Positions 6,213 through 14,429 are shown, numbered from the stretch's first letter. The stretch is 19,692 bases of DNA from Hominenteromicrobium sp964531265 (GCA_964531265.1 CAZHDW010000027.1:1-19692); one strand, 5' to 3'. Program-made: numbers and translations. The notes: generated by a model not told the origin, from the sequence alone.

Positions 6213-6241
6213 TTGACGAAAGCTCTACGCTGAGTTACAAT
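6213..6241 (+). promoter_or_regulatory. Promoter of the citrate synthase gene
   Basis: TTGACG (6213-6218), a 17-bp spacer and TACAAT (6236-6241). The expected start near 6248 rules out the upstream in-frame TTG at 6241 as a translation start and supports the ATG at 6283. Confidence 0.8.
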
Positions 6242-6282
6242 TGGAAAAAGATTCCGGATTTGCAGAAGGGAGATTGTCGAAC

Positions 6283-7653
6283 ATGCGCAGATTACTTAAC
6301 GAGAGCGACACGAGCACCACAGTCAGCGAGCTGTGTGCGGAGTACCGCGCCAATAATATGGTTTCAAAGGACGAATATGAGTATTACAGAGTAAAGCGCG
6401 GACTCAGAAACAGGGACGGTACCGGAGTCATGGCAGGGCTTACGCATGTGTGCAATGTTCATGGCTATCTTATTGATGACGGTGACAAGGTGCCCGATGA
6501 GGGCAGATTGACCTACAGGGGAATAAATGTATCGAATATCATTGACGGCTGCCGCGTGGAGAACAGATTCGCCTATGAGGAGATAGTCTGGCTGCTGATC
6601 TTCGGAAAGCTGCCCGATGAACGCCAATATAACAGAATATGCAATCTGCTGTATGAGAATCGCGAACTTCCGGAGTATTTCCCGGAGGACGTCATAATGA
6701 AGAATCCATCACGGGATGTTATGAATAAGCTGGCACGCGCCGTGCTGACGCTCTATTCGTATGACGACGATCCTGATGATCTTTCGCTTGAAAACAATAT
6801 GCGTCAGAGTATTTCACTCATTGCGCGTATGCCGGCGATAATGACCTATTCCTATCAGGTAAAGCGCAGACATTACGATAAGCAGACGATGTTTTTTCAC
6901 CCCTTCGAGCCGCAGCATCACACTGCGGAGGCCATACTGAACGCCCTCAGAGAGGATAAGCAGTTTACTGAGGAGGAGGCCAGACTGCTGGATCTCTGCA
7001 TGGTGCTTCACGCTGAGCATGGCGGCGGCAATAACTCCACCTTCACGGCACGTGTGCTCACCTCGGCGCATACGGACATCTATTCCACGATAGCGGCGGC
7101 TATAGGCTCACTTAAGGGCTATCGTCACGGCGGAGCAAACCATAAGGTGCGCTCCATGATGGATGATATTATGCAGAATGTCCGTCATTGGGACAGCGAC
7201 GACGAGGTGGAGGATTATCTTGAAAGGATACTTCGCCGCGAGGTTGGGGACAGAAGCGGCCTGATATACGGAATGGGTCATGCAATATATACGCTGTCCG
7301 ACCCCAGAGCGGTGGAGCTTAAGAAGCAGGCCAGGCTTTTGGCGGAGAAAAAGGGCTTTGCTGATAAATTTGCACTGTATGAAAGGATAGAGCGTCTGGC
7401 TCCGCACGCATTCAAAAAAATCACCGGTCACAAAAAAGTGATATGTGCGAATGTGGATTTTTATTCCGGGCTTGTCTATGAAATGCTGCAGATACCTGAG
7501 GATCTCTATACCCCCATGTTCGCGGTGTCGAGGATCGCAGGCTGGTGCGCTCACCGCATAGAGGAGCTGACAACGGGCGGCAGAATAATCCGTCCGGCAT
7601 ATCGCGCACTGCCCACTAATCAGGTGTATGTGCCGCTTAAGGAAAGGCATTGA
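6283..7653 (+). CDS. Citrate synthase (citrate/2-methylcitrate synthase family)
   Basis: This 456-aa enzyme is expected to condense acetyl-CoA with oxaloacetate to citrate, feeding 2-oxoglutarate and glutamate synthesis. The catalytic set is visible: H246 in HAEHGGGN, H333 in GMGHAIY and D392 in VDFYSG, plus H282 in YRHGGAN and the late Arg-rich RIIRPAYR segment. An N-terminal extension of about 50 residues precedes the core, as in the longer clostridial forms. The ATG at 6283 has AGAAGGGAG 10 nt upstream. The gene stands alone: no aconitase or isocitrate dehydrogenase gene is nearby. 2-Methylcitrate synthase activity cannot be excluded from sequence alone, but no propionate genes are present. 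Confidence 0.92.
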   Translation: MRRLLNESDTSTTVSELCAEYRANNMVSKDEYEYYRVKRGLRNRDGTGVMAGLTHVCNVHGYLIDDGDKVPDEGRLTYRGINVSNIIDGCRVENRFAYEEIVWLLIFGKLPDERQYNRICNLLYENRELPEYFPEDVIMKNPSRDVMNKLARAVLTLYSYDDDPDDLSLENNMRQSISLIARMPAIMTYSYQVKRRHYDKQTMFFHPFEPQHHTAEAILNALREDKQFTEEEARLLDLCMVLHAEHGGGNNSTFTARVLTSAHTDIYSTIAAAIGSLKGYRHGGANHKVRSMMDDIMQNVRHWDSDDEVEDYLERILRREVGDRSGLIYGMGHAIYTLSDPRAVELKKQARLLAEKKGFADKFALYERIERLAPHAFKKITGHKKVICANVDFYSGLVYEMLQIPEDLYTPMFAVSRIAGWCAHRIEELTTGGRIIRPAYRALPTNQVYVPLKERH

Positions 7654-7719
7654 TACGCTCCTGATAATGTCAAAAAAATGACGATAAATTGTAAAATATC
7701 GTTGTTTCTCGAAAAAGGA

Positions 7720-7748
7720 TTGAAAACTTCCGACACAGCATGTATTTT
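7720..7748 (+). promoter_or_regulatory. Probable promoter of the UroD-superfamily gene
   Basis: TTGAAA (7720-7725), a 17-bp spacer and TATTTT (7743-7748). A small hairpin ATAGCC-GTG-GGCTAT (7753-7767) lies in the leader just downstream. No clear terminator separates this from the citrate synthase gene, so read-through is also possible. Confidence 0.5.
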
Positions 7749-7795
7749 AGCAATAGCCGTGGGCTATATATGATAAATGTCAAGGAGTGTTCATT

Positions 7796-8938
7796 TTGAA
7801 TACAGAAACCATGTCGCGCAGACAGAGAGTTATAAATGCAATAGAGCATAAGCCGGTGGATCGATTTCCAATAGATATGGGAGCACATTTTTCATCCGGT
7901 ATATCCGCCTTTGCCTATTGGAATCTCAGAAAGCATCTCGGGCTGGATTGCAGCAATATTGAGCTGATAGATTCCGTGCAGATGCTTGCAAGAGTGGAGG
8001 ATGACATCATCGACCGCTTCCACATCGACACAAAGCTTCTGCGTGCCCGCTGGAAGGAGCCTGTGCGATGGAATGTCCGCGATGAATATGTCTTTAACGC
8101 CTGCAAAAAACTCGATCCGCAGCTTCAGCCCAACGGTGACTACATGGTTTACGTCGGTGACAGAAAGATGAGACTGCCGAAGGGTGGCTTCTTCTTTGAC
8201 GGCGACTGGCTTCAGGTCGGAGAGCTGAATGAGGACGAGGAGATAGCGGCGGTCGTGGAAGAGGCCAATAAGATGCGCGAAGATGGTGACTTCTTCAATA
8301 TGTACATGGAGTACAGCGCATATTTCGGCGGCATTGAAGAGGCCTGCGATATGTATACTGACCCCGACGATGTTATTGAGCTTCATGAGGCTCAGCTCAA
8401 GGAGAATATTCGCCATTTTTCAAAGCTGCTCGCTGCTGATAAGCTTGACAACATTGACTGCATAGCGCTGAATTCTGATCTCGGTGTTCAGAATGCCCCG
8501 ATGCTCCGCCCGGAAATGTATGAGGAATTCTGCTTGCCGTACGTGAAGCAGTTCTGCGATTTTATCCACAGAAACTCCGATAAGAAGATATTCCTGCATT
8601 CATGCGGATCGATAGAGCCGCTGATACAGTACTTCATCGACGCCGGAATAGATGTTTTGAACCCGGTGCAGATATCCGCCAACAATATGGAGCCAGATCT
8701 GTTGAAAAAACGCTATGGCGACAAGATTTGCTTCTGGGGCGGCGGCTGTAACACTCAGCAGGTGCTCGGCATGAAGACACCGGATGAAGTGCGTGAAAAT
8801 GTCCGCTGGCTGTGCAGCATACTCGGAAAGGATTCCGGCTTCGTGTTCAATCAGGTGCATAATATTATGGGCAATGTTCCGCCCGAAAACATTGTTGCGA
8901 TGCTTGATGAAGCATACGCTTGCAGCTTCAATAAATAA
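7796..8938 (+). CDS. Uroporphyrinogen decarboxylase-superfamily protein (methyltransferase-like)
   Basis: This 380-aa protein has the UroD/MtaA TIM-barrel layout. Near the C-terminus it has H268-S-C270-G-S, matching the HxC zinc motif of corrinoid:thiol methyltransferases such as MtaA/CmuA and not typical of the haem enzyme HemE. C318 follows in GGGCNTQQVLG, and H355 (VHNIMGNVPPEN) occupies the place where MtaA-type enzymes carry their last Cys ligand. This pattern is that of an uncharacterised subgroup; substrate unknown. A TTG at 7796 is the likely start because AAGGAG lies 8 nt upstream; the ATG at 7811 is 23 nt away. No haem genes, corrinoid proteins or methyltransferase partners are nearby, so family membership is firm and function open. 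Confidence 0.8.
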   Translation: MNTETMSRRQRVINAIEHKPVDRFPIDMGAHFSSGISAFAYWNLRKHLGLDCSNIELIDSVQMLARVEDDIIDRFHIDTKLLRARWKEPVRWNVRDEYVFNACKKLDPQLQPNGDYMVYVGDRKMRLPKGGFFFDGDWLQVGELNEDEEIAAVVEEANKMREDGDFFNMYMEYSAYFGGIEEACDMYTDPDDVIELHEAQLKENIRHFSKLLAADKLDNIDCIALNSDLGVQNAPMLRPEMYEEFCLPYVKQFCDFIHRNSDKKIFLHSCGSIEPLIQYFIDAGIDVLNPVQISANNMEPDLLKKRYGDKICFWGGGCNTQQVLGMKTPDEVRENVRWLCSILGKDSGFVFNQVHNIMGNVPPENIVAMLDEAYACSFNK

Positions 8939-8953
8939 ACAATAAAACAGCAA

Positions 8954-8988
8954 ACAGCCTCCGCGAGTCAATGACCTGCGGAGGCTGT
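8954..8988. terminator. Terminator hairpin shared by two convergent genes
   Basis: ACAGCCTCCGC (8954-8964) pairs perfectly with GCGGAGGCTGT (8978-8988) across a 13-nt loop, between the UroD-like gene and the minus-strand dehydrogenase. The T tract is better on the minus strand (TTTGCTGTTTTATTG) than on the plus strand (ATTTGTATG). Confidence 0.8.
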
Positions 8989-9004
8989 ATTTGTATGTGT
9001 AATT

Positions 9005-9766
9005 TTAGCAGCGTGTCAGCTTCATAAGCAGACTCTTCGGCAAAATATGCGCGAGGAAGCGGTAGAAGCGATAGAATGCACCCATGGTGTAGACGCTTTT
9101 TCCGTGTAAACCGGCCTTGAGTGCGTTGTGTGCCATTTTGGACGGAGACTGATGAGGCAGATTATCAAAGGTGGGGCTCTGTCCCTTTTCGCAGCCTGCA
9201 ACGGAGAGAAATTCCGTATCCATCGGGCCGGGACACACGGCCATAACGTTGATTCCGGCAGGACGCAGTTCTTCATGCATTGCGCGTGAAAAGCTCTGTA
9301 CATATGCCTTCGTAGAGCAGTACACGGACATTCTGGGGGTCGGGGCAAAGGAAGCGATTGACGAAATATTCATAATGAGTCCGCCGCGGTGCATGTAGGG
9401 CAGTGCAGCGTGTGTTACCGCTGTGAGAGCGCGGCAGTTGAGATCGACCTGCGTAAGCTGAGAATCGCGCTCGGCGTCGGCGAAATCACACAGCTTGCCA
9501 AAGCCGGCATTGTTTATGAGAATATCCACCTCGGGCTTTTCGTTGGCCAAAAGCTCGCTGAGCTTATCAAACGAAGCGGTATCGGTGAGGTCAAGTGAAA
9601 TGGCGCGGATGTCCTTATTCGGAAATTGCTTTGCAAGTGCCTCAAGCCTGTCCTTGCGTCGTGCTATTAGCCAGAAGCATTCTATCTGGGGGCACAGCTC
9701 GACAGCGGCGCGAAGAAGCTCTGCTCCAAGGCCGGAGGAAGCACCGGTTATTATAGCTGTTTTCAT
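9005..9766 (-). CDS. Short-chain dehydrogenase/reductase (classical SDR)
   Basis: This 253-aa cytoplasmic oxidoreductase has the Rossmann motif TGASSGLG (7-14), NNAG (85-88), and the catalytic set S136 with Y149-x3-K153 (YCSTK). Two arginines after the second beta strand (R36, R37) favour NADP(H). The closing segment after residue 225 is longer and more hydrophobic than in the shortest SDRs and resembles DltE/YqjQ-like members. The start at 9766 is supported by AAGGAG 7 nt upstream and by a consensus promoter further up. Substrate unknown; neighbours give no pathway hint. Confidence 0.9.
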   Translation of the reverse strand: MKTAIITGASSGLGAELLRAAVELCPQIECFWLIARRKDRLEALAKQFPNKDIRAISLDLTDTASFDKLSELLANEKPEVDILINNAGFGKLCDFADAERDSQLTQVDLNCRALTAVTHAALPYMHRGGLIMNISSIASFAPTPRMSVYCSTKAYVQSFSRAMHEELRPAGINVMAVCPGPMDTEFLSVAGCEKGQSPTFDNLPHQSPSKMAHNALKAGLHGKSVYTMGAFYRFYRFLAHILPKSLLMKLTRC

Positions 9767-9795
9767 GCGATATCTCCTTATATTGATATAGATTT

Positions 9796-9824
9796 ATTGT
9801 ACCGCGGCTGTACATAAGTGTCAA
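9796..9824 (-). promoter_or_regulatory. Promoter of the SDR gene
   Basis: On the minus strand, TTGACA (9824-9819), a 17-bp spacer and TACAAT (9801-9796), about 30 nt before the start codon. It is divergent from the promoter of the gene at 9959. Confidence 0.85.
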
Positions 9825-9893
9825 ACTTCTTTTTGGCCAATTTGTAAATTCAATAAAAAATAACTAAAAATAGTACAAATCCTCGCCGGAATG

Positions 9894-9902
9894 TGCTACA
9901 AT
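9894..9902 (+). promoter_or_regulatory. Extended -10 promoter of the gene at 9959
   Basis: TGC-TACAAT (9894-9902) is an extended -10 element. The -35 region (TACAAA at 9874-9879) is poor, which extended -10 promoters tolerate. The start would fall near 9909. Confidence 0.6.
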
Positions 9903-9958
9903 ACATTTATGCTATGGCTTGATGGGCTTGCCCAAATACTGCCTGAAAGGAATAAATT

Positions 9959-11323
9959 ATGAGACCCAATAACAAATTGACCGTTCGCCGCGGCTTTGCG
10001 GCTTTGCTCGCGGTTATAATGCTCGTATCGGTGCTGTGTACATCGGTTTTCGCTGAGACCGCCGGCGAAACATATGCGATACCGGAGACAAATATGTCCG
10101 TTACACTGCCCGAGGGCGTTAAGATGATATCGATAGATACATATTTTAATGACCCGATATGGCTCGAACTCGGAATTCTTGACCCTGCAACAAAGGGCAA
10201 CGAAATGATAAACGGAAACGTCCTGGCTGAGATATATGCCTGTGACGGCGAATGCGTGATATCCGTTACAAAGAAGGAGTCCGACTTTTCAAGGTCGCTC
10301 TATAATCTGAATAATCTTGCGGAGGAAAACAAGGCGGAGTTCCTCGAGGGGCTTGTTCCGCGCACGGCGGATCAAACCACCACGGGTACGGCTAACTGGT
10401 ATGAGCATCCCCAGATACCGTTTTTCTGCGTCGATATACAGTCGTCCTCGCTGTCTGATGACGGTACAGTGGTCTATGAGAGGCTTTACGGAACAATGTT
10501 TGACGGCATAATAGTCTCCTTTGACCTCTATAACGGCGATGAGCCGATAAGTGAGGAATACGACTCCGTGATGCGTCAGGCGGTGGACTCCGCTGTATTT
10601 TCCGAGTTTGCCGAAAAGCCGGGCTTTATTGCTAATGATGCATCCGTAATGGCGCTGGGCATCATAGTTCTGCTGTTTGTTCTGCTTATAGCATACATCA
10701 TTTTTACCTCGATACGCAGAAAGCATGACAAGACTGCAAGACGTGAAATGGCCGAAAAGCTTGCAGCGTTCAGACGCTCCAGGAAGGATGATGTCAGTGA
10801 CGGTGAGCTGAGATTCCTCAATGAGACGGTTCACGACGACGAGGCGATACGTACCTTCGCAAAGTATCAGGCGTTCCACGGTAAGAGCCTCTTTATTCCG
10901 ATATTCACGGTAGCTCTTGCTCTTGCGGCTGTATCGGTCGTTATGCAGTATGATACATCTGATAACTGGTGGCTGATTCTTGCACTTGTCGCATGTGTCG
11001 GCTTCAGCCTTTACAAGTCTGCCACTGCCGGAACAGAGATAGAAAAGTCCCTCATACGCGTTTTCAGTGCCATGAGAAGCCGTAAGGCAACCTTCTATTT
11101 CTATGATGATGAGTTCAGGATCGGCGGCATACAGGCTTCAACGCTATATCCGTACTTCCAGGTAACCAAGATGGCGGAAACGAAGGATTATTTCTACCTG
11201 TACATGGGTGAGGGTACTACCTATTACATCAAGAAGGATCGCTTTAAGGGATTCGAAAACGGGGACGGTTCTGACGAATTCCGTGCATTCATGAAGGAGA
11301 AGCTTGAGGGTCGCTTCCATTGA
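9959..11323 (+). CDS. Secreted/membrane protein with YcxB-like C-terminal domain, function unknown
   Basis: This 454-aa protein has a signal peptide (residues 1-32, cleavage likely after SVFA), an extracytoplasmic domain (33-228), and a membrane helix at 229-250. A charged cytoplasmic loop (251-310), two more helices (about 311-329 and 337-353) and a C-terminal cytoplasmic domain (about 375-445) follow. That last domain resembles the YcxB family: FYFYDDEFRIGG, then KMAETKDYFYLYMGEG and YYIKKDRFKGFE, a PH-like beta fold. The outer domain has two cysteines (C95, C99) spaced CDGEC, which might form a disulfide or bind metal; I do not recognise it. GAAAGG lies 8 nt before the ATG. The layout of an outer domain linked through the membrane to a small inner domain suggests sensing or scaffolding, but this is inference. 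Confidence 0.75.
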   Translation: MRPNNKLTVRRGFAALLAVIMLVSVLCTSVFAETAGETYAIPETNMSVTLPEGVKMISIDTYFNDPIWLELGILDPATKGNEMINGNVLAEIYACDGECVISVTKKESDFSRSLYNLNNLAEENKAEFLEGLVPRTADQTTTGTANWYEHPQIPFFCVDIQSSSLSDDGTVVYERLYGTMFDGIIVSFDLYNGDEPISEEYDSVMRQAVDSAVFSEFAEKPGFIANDASVMALGIIVLLFVLLIAYIIFTSIRRKHDKTARREMAEKLAAFRRSRKDDVSDGELRFLNETVHDDEAIRTFAKYQAFHGKSLFIPIFTVALALAAVSVVMQYDTSDNWWLILALVACVGFSLYKSATAGTEIEKSLIRVFSAMRSRKATFYFYDDEFRIGGIQASTLYPYFQVTKMAETKDYFYLYMGEGTTYYIKKDRFKGFENGDGSDEFRAFMKEKLEGRFH

Positions 11324-11364
11324 TGCTTTGCAACAAAATAACAGTAATTAGCAACAAACAGACG

Positions 11365-11392
11365 TGAAGTACAATTAATAAAACTATATAAT
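11365..11392 (+). promoter_or_regulatory. Probable promoter of the mtnN gene
   Basis: TATAAT at 11387-11392 is a perfect -10 box. TGAAGT at 11365-11370 with a 16-bp spacer is a poor -35 box. Two copies of GCAACAAA (11330-11337 and 11351-11358) lie just upstream, 21 bp apart. Confidence 0.55.
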
Positions 11393-11422
11393 CATTAGGT
11401 TGTTCGAGAGAGGAAGAGTGGA

Positions 11423-12124
11423 ATGATAGGTATCATAGGTGCAATGCAGGTTGAGGTTGAGGGCATAATCAATGTTCTTACCGAAAAGAAAACGGAGAAC
11501 ATTCTCGGGGCTGATTTCGTCAGCGGCAAGCTGAACGATGTTCCGGTGGTTGTTGTCCGCTGCGGTGTCGGCAAGGTGAATGCCGCTATGTGTGCAGCCT
11601 CCATGATAATGCGCTATCAGCCGGAGCTGATAATCAATACGGGTGTTTCCGGCGGAATAGGCGAGGGCGTTCGCATCGGCAATCTCGTAATTGCAACACA
11701 TGCGGTGCAGTACGATTACGACACAACCGCTATCGGTGAGCCCAAGGCATTCGTACCCGTGGCCGGCAAGGAGACCGTGGAGCTTGTTACAAGCGAAAAG
11801 CATAACGCCGTGCTTGCAAAATACGCTGCCGAGATATACAACGGTGTTCATCGCGGAGTTATCGCTACCGGTGATAAATTTGTGGCAGATCCCAAAATGT
11901 GCGAGGCACTTAAGGCGGAATTCGGCGCTATTTCGTGCGAAATGGAGACGGGCTCAATCGCACATGTATGCATGGCTGCCAATGTTCCATTCTGCGGACT
12001 GCGTGCCATCTCGGACAACGCCAATGATGACGGCAAGGTCGACTTTATGACCTTTGCAAAGGATTCTGCGGAAAAATGTATAGAGCTGCTTAAGACCTCG
12101 ATCACGGCTCTTCACAACGCATAA
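11423..12124 (+). CDS. mtnN: 5'-Methylthioadenosine/S-adenosylhomocysteine nucleosidase
   Basis: This 233-aa cytoplasmic enzyme cleaves adenine from methylthioadenosine and S-adenosylhomocysteine, the recycling step after methylation and polyamine synthesis. The start is family-typical (MIGIIGAMQVEV), with E11 aligned to the catalytic E12 of the E. coli enzyme. The nucleoside-binding E173-M174-E175 and the catalytic acid D198 (AISDNAND) are in place. Length is normal. AGAGGAAG lies 7 nt before the ATG. The next gene (GH27) begins 31 bp downstream with no terminator between, so co-transcription is likely though functionally unexplained. No luxS or SAM-cycle gene is nearby. Confidence 0.95.
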   Translation: MIGIIGAMQVEVEGIINVLTEKKTENILGADFVSGKLNDVPVVVVRCGVGKVNAAMCAASMIMRYQPELIINTGVSGGIGEGVRIGNLVIATHAVQYDYDTTAIGEPKAFVPVAGKETVELVTSEKHNAVLAKYAAEIYNGVHRGVIATGDKFVADPKMCEALKAEFGAISCEMETGSIAHVCMAANVPFCGLRAISDNANDDGKVDFMTFAKDSAEKCIELLKTSITALHNA

Positions 12125-12155
12125 ATTTCATTTTTAAACCGAAAGGAAGATAATT

Positions 12156-13313
12156 ATGCATAACAAGTATCTTGCCATGACTCCGCCGATGGGCTGGAAC
12201 TCATGGAACACATTCACATGGAACATCAATGAGGAGCTCATTCTCGGCGCTGCCGACGCACTGTGCGCAAGCGGACTCAAGGATAAGGGCTATGAGTATG
12301 TTGTTATCGACGACTGCTGGAGCCTTAAGGAGCGCGATGAGAACGGCCGCCTTGTAGCAGACCCGGTTAAGTTCCCCCACGGCATGAAGTATGTTGCCGA
12401 TTATGTGCATTCCAAGGGCCTCAAGTTCGGCATGTACTCCTGCTGCGGCACACATACCTGCGCAGGCTATCCCGGCAGCTTTGAGCATGAATTCATCGAT
12501 GCAGAGACCTTTGCATCCTGGGGCGTTGATTACCTCAAGTACGATAACTGCTACAAGCCGAAGCACATCGACGGCGAGGTTCTCTATAAGCGCATGTCAC
12601 TGGCTCTCAGAAACTGCGGCAGAGATATCGTTCTTTCCGCTTGTAACTGGGGTCATGAGGATGTGCATAGCTGGATACAGGGCTCCGGCGCACAGCTTTT
12701 CCGCTCCACAGGTGACATTCAGGATAACTGGCAGTCCGTCAAGAACATTTTCCTCTCTCAGATTGAGAAGGCTCCGTTCTCCGGCCCGTTCTGCCACAAT
12801 GATATCGACATGCTGATAGTCGGTATGCACGGCTCCAGCAACAACGAATACATCGGCGAGCTGGGCGCTTGCACCGATATCGAATATCGCACACATTTTG
12901 CTCTTTGGGCAATCATGGGCTCTCCGCTGATGATCGGCTGCGACATCAGAAATATGTCCGAGGCCACACTTGAGACACTCGGCAATGAGGATCTCATCCG
13001 CATCAATCAGGACATCGAGTGCCGCGGCCCGTACTGCATCGGTCAGTGGAACAACCCGGACAGCGTTCTTGCAATGGTAAAGCCGCTCTCCGACGGCTCC
13101 CTTGCCATCTGCTTTGTCAACCTCGGCGATAAGCGCAATGAGATGTCCCTGCAGTTCTGGGATCTCGGTATTCCCTATGCGGCAAACATGGGTCTTGAGG
13201 TGTACAATTGCTATACAAAGCAGAATGAGGGCAAGTTTGCCGAGCGCTATGTCGCTATGCTTGAGCCGCACGACAGCTGCGTTGTAATAGCAAAGCCGGT
13301 AAAGCTGAAGTAA
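12156..13313 (+). CDS. Glycoside hydrolase family 27, alpha-galactosidase-like
   Basis: This 385-aa enzyme has the GH27 (beta/alpha)8 core. MTPPMGWNSWN opens it, D52-D53 sit in the first substrate-binding strand, nucleophile D130 lies in YLKYDNC, and the CNWG segment is at 163-166. The acid/base D187 lies in RSTGDIQD (with R183). The family hallmark SPLMIGCDIR follows, then a small C-terminal beta domain. The expected reaction is removal of terminal alpha-D-galactose from raffinose-type or galactomannan oligosaccharides. There is no signal peptide, so it would act on imported sugars, yet no sugar transporter is nearby. Some GH27 members are beta-L-arabinopyranosidases or act on GalNAc, so the exact sugar is not certain. 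AAAGGAAG lies upstream of the ATG. The next gene starts 1 bp after its stop. Confidence 0.9.
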   Translation: MHNKYLAMTPPMGWNSWNTFTWNINEELILGAADALCASGLKDKGYEYVVIDDCWSLKERDENGRLVADPVKFPHGMKYVADYVHSKGLKFGMYSCCGTHTCAGYPGSFEHEFIDAETFASWGVDYLKYDNCYKPKHIDGEVLYKRMSLALRNCGRDIVLSACNWGHEDVHSWIQGSGAQLFRSTGDIQDNWQSVKNIFLSQIEKAPFSGPFCHNDIDMLIVGMHGSSNNEYIGELGACTDIEYRTHFALWAIMGSPLMIGCDIRNMSEATLETLGNEDLIRINQDIECRGPYCIGQWNNPDSVLAMVKPLSDGSLAICFVNLGDKRNEMSLQFWDLGIPYAANMGLEVYNCYTKQNEGKFAERYVAMLEPHDSCVVIAKPVKLK

Positions 13314-13314
13314 T

Positions 13315-13518
13315 ATGGCAAATTATAAAACCTGCAAAAACTGCGGAGCGGAGCTCGGCAGTGATGACAGGGCAATATATCAGAAGCTTGTGTATCGTGG
13401 TGCTGAGGAATTTCTCTGCATCCAGTGTCTCGCTGACTATTTCAAATGCCCAAGGGAAGAAATTGAAAAGCGGATACGTTATTACCGCGAAAGCGGCGAA
13501 TGCACATTGTTTCGCTGA
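13315..13518 (+). CDS. Small protein with two CxxC pairs, function unknown
   Basis: This 67-aa protein has CKNC at 7-10 and CIQC at 35-38, the arrangement of a single zinc-ribbon-like site, plus C45 and C63. The middle is charged and a short amphipathic stretch (47-58, PREEIEKRIRYY) could be a helix. It has no transmembrane segment or signal peptide. Its ATG is 1 bp after the GH27 stop and has no good Shine-Dalgarno of its own, so translation is probably coupled to the GH27 gene. I do not recognise the family. Conserved-looking spacing of the cysteines and tight packing between two long genes argue that it is a real gene. DNA binding, a metal-dependent adaptor or a redox role cannot be told apart here. 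Confidence 0.75.
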   Translation: MANYKTCKNCGAELGSDDRAIYQKLVYRGAEEFLCIQCLADYFKCPREEIEKRIRYYRESGECTLFR

Positions 13519-13574
13519 TGCCGATGAGATTTCATCATCTGCTGATCGCAAATCAAGTTTAAGGAGAAGCCAAC

Positions 13575-14429
13575 ATGTATGAATTAACCATTTCTGCGGC
13601 GGTAATAGCCGTATTGATAGCCGAGGGTCTGTTCTCTCTGGCACTTCCGATAGTAACGCTTGTTATATGGAAGAAAAAGTACGACTTACCCAAGCGTCCG
13701 TTTGTTATGGGTATAGCTGCCTTCTTTATCTTCGGTGTTGTCGGTCAGCAGCTTTTACACCTGCTTGTGCTGGATATGAATCCGGTTATCGGAAATTATA
13801 TCGAGTCACAGCCGTGGCTGAATGCGTTGTATGTCGGCTTTGCGGCAGGTCTTTTTGAGGAAACCGCACGTCTGATGATGTTCAGAACCGCGCTCAAGGA
13901 GGAGACGAGCCGTGAAAGCGCCGTGGCATACGGCATCGGTCATGCAGGCGTGGAGTGCATAGTGGCGCTCGGACTTACGGTCATGAGCAACCTCATCATC
14001 GCATACATAATGAATTCCGGAAATTTGGCTGATTCCATAGCCGCCATGTCACCGGAGGAGCTTGCAGTGATGCAGGAGACGGTCAACATGACAAACGACA
14101 TAAGTGTATCGGGTGTTATTCTGGTAGTGCTTGAGAGAATATGCATGTTTGTGCTGCAAATAGAGCTATCGATAGTTGTCTTTGCCGCATACAAGAACGA
14201 AAAAATGTGGCTCTATCCCGTAGCTATCGCCGCACACGCTGTGGTTGAGCTGATCCTCACACTGTATCACACGAACATGCTCCCCCTTTGGCCGACAGAG
14301 ATACTTCTTGTAGCTTATGTGGCTCTGCTCATGCTCCCGGTATCAAAAATATACAAATCACTTCAGAGCATAGTTCCGGTGGCTACCGATAATTTCGGCA
14401 GACCGGTCGATAAGAAATATCTGCTCTGA
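13575..14429 (+). CDS. YhfC-family putative intramembrane metalloprotease
   Basis: This 284-aa polytopic membrane protein has about seven hydrophobic segments. The family motifs are EETAR with E95-E96 (GLFEETARLMMF), H123 and E127 in GIGHAGVE, and H221 in HAVVE. Together these form the presumed metal site of the YhfC family, distantly related to CPBP/PrsW-type membrane proteases. The substrate is unknown. AAGGAG lies 8 nt before the ATG. It follows the Cys-pair protein by 56 bp with no terminator between, and a strong terminator lies 65 bp after its stop, so it appears to be the last gene of a unit starting at 11423. A role in processing membrane or bacteriocin-like peptides is known for related families but is only a guess here. 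Confidence 0.85.
   Translation: MYELTISAAVIAVLIAEGLFSLALPIVTLVIWKKKYDLPKRPFVMGIAAFFIFGVVGQQLLHLLVLDMNPVIGNYIESQPWLNALYVGFAAGLFEETARLMMFRTALKEETSRESAVAYGIGHAGVECIVALGLTVMSNLIIAYIMNSGNLADSIAAMSPEELAVMQETVNMTNDISVSGVILVVLERICMFVLQIELSIVVFAAYKNEKMWLYPVAIAAHAVVELILTLYHTNMLPLWPTEILLVAYVALLMLPVSKIYKSLQSIVPVATDNFGRPVDKKYLL

Noticed and set aside
7796..8938. Haem-pathway uroporphyrinogen decarboxylase (HemE)
   Set aside because: The HxCG zinc motif and the lack of HemE N-terminal signature and haem neighbours place it in the broader superfamily.
12597..13271. Antisense frame across the GH27 gene
   Set aside because: It is a shadow of a gene with all GH27 catalytic motifs on the plus strand.
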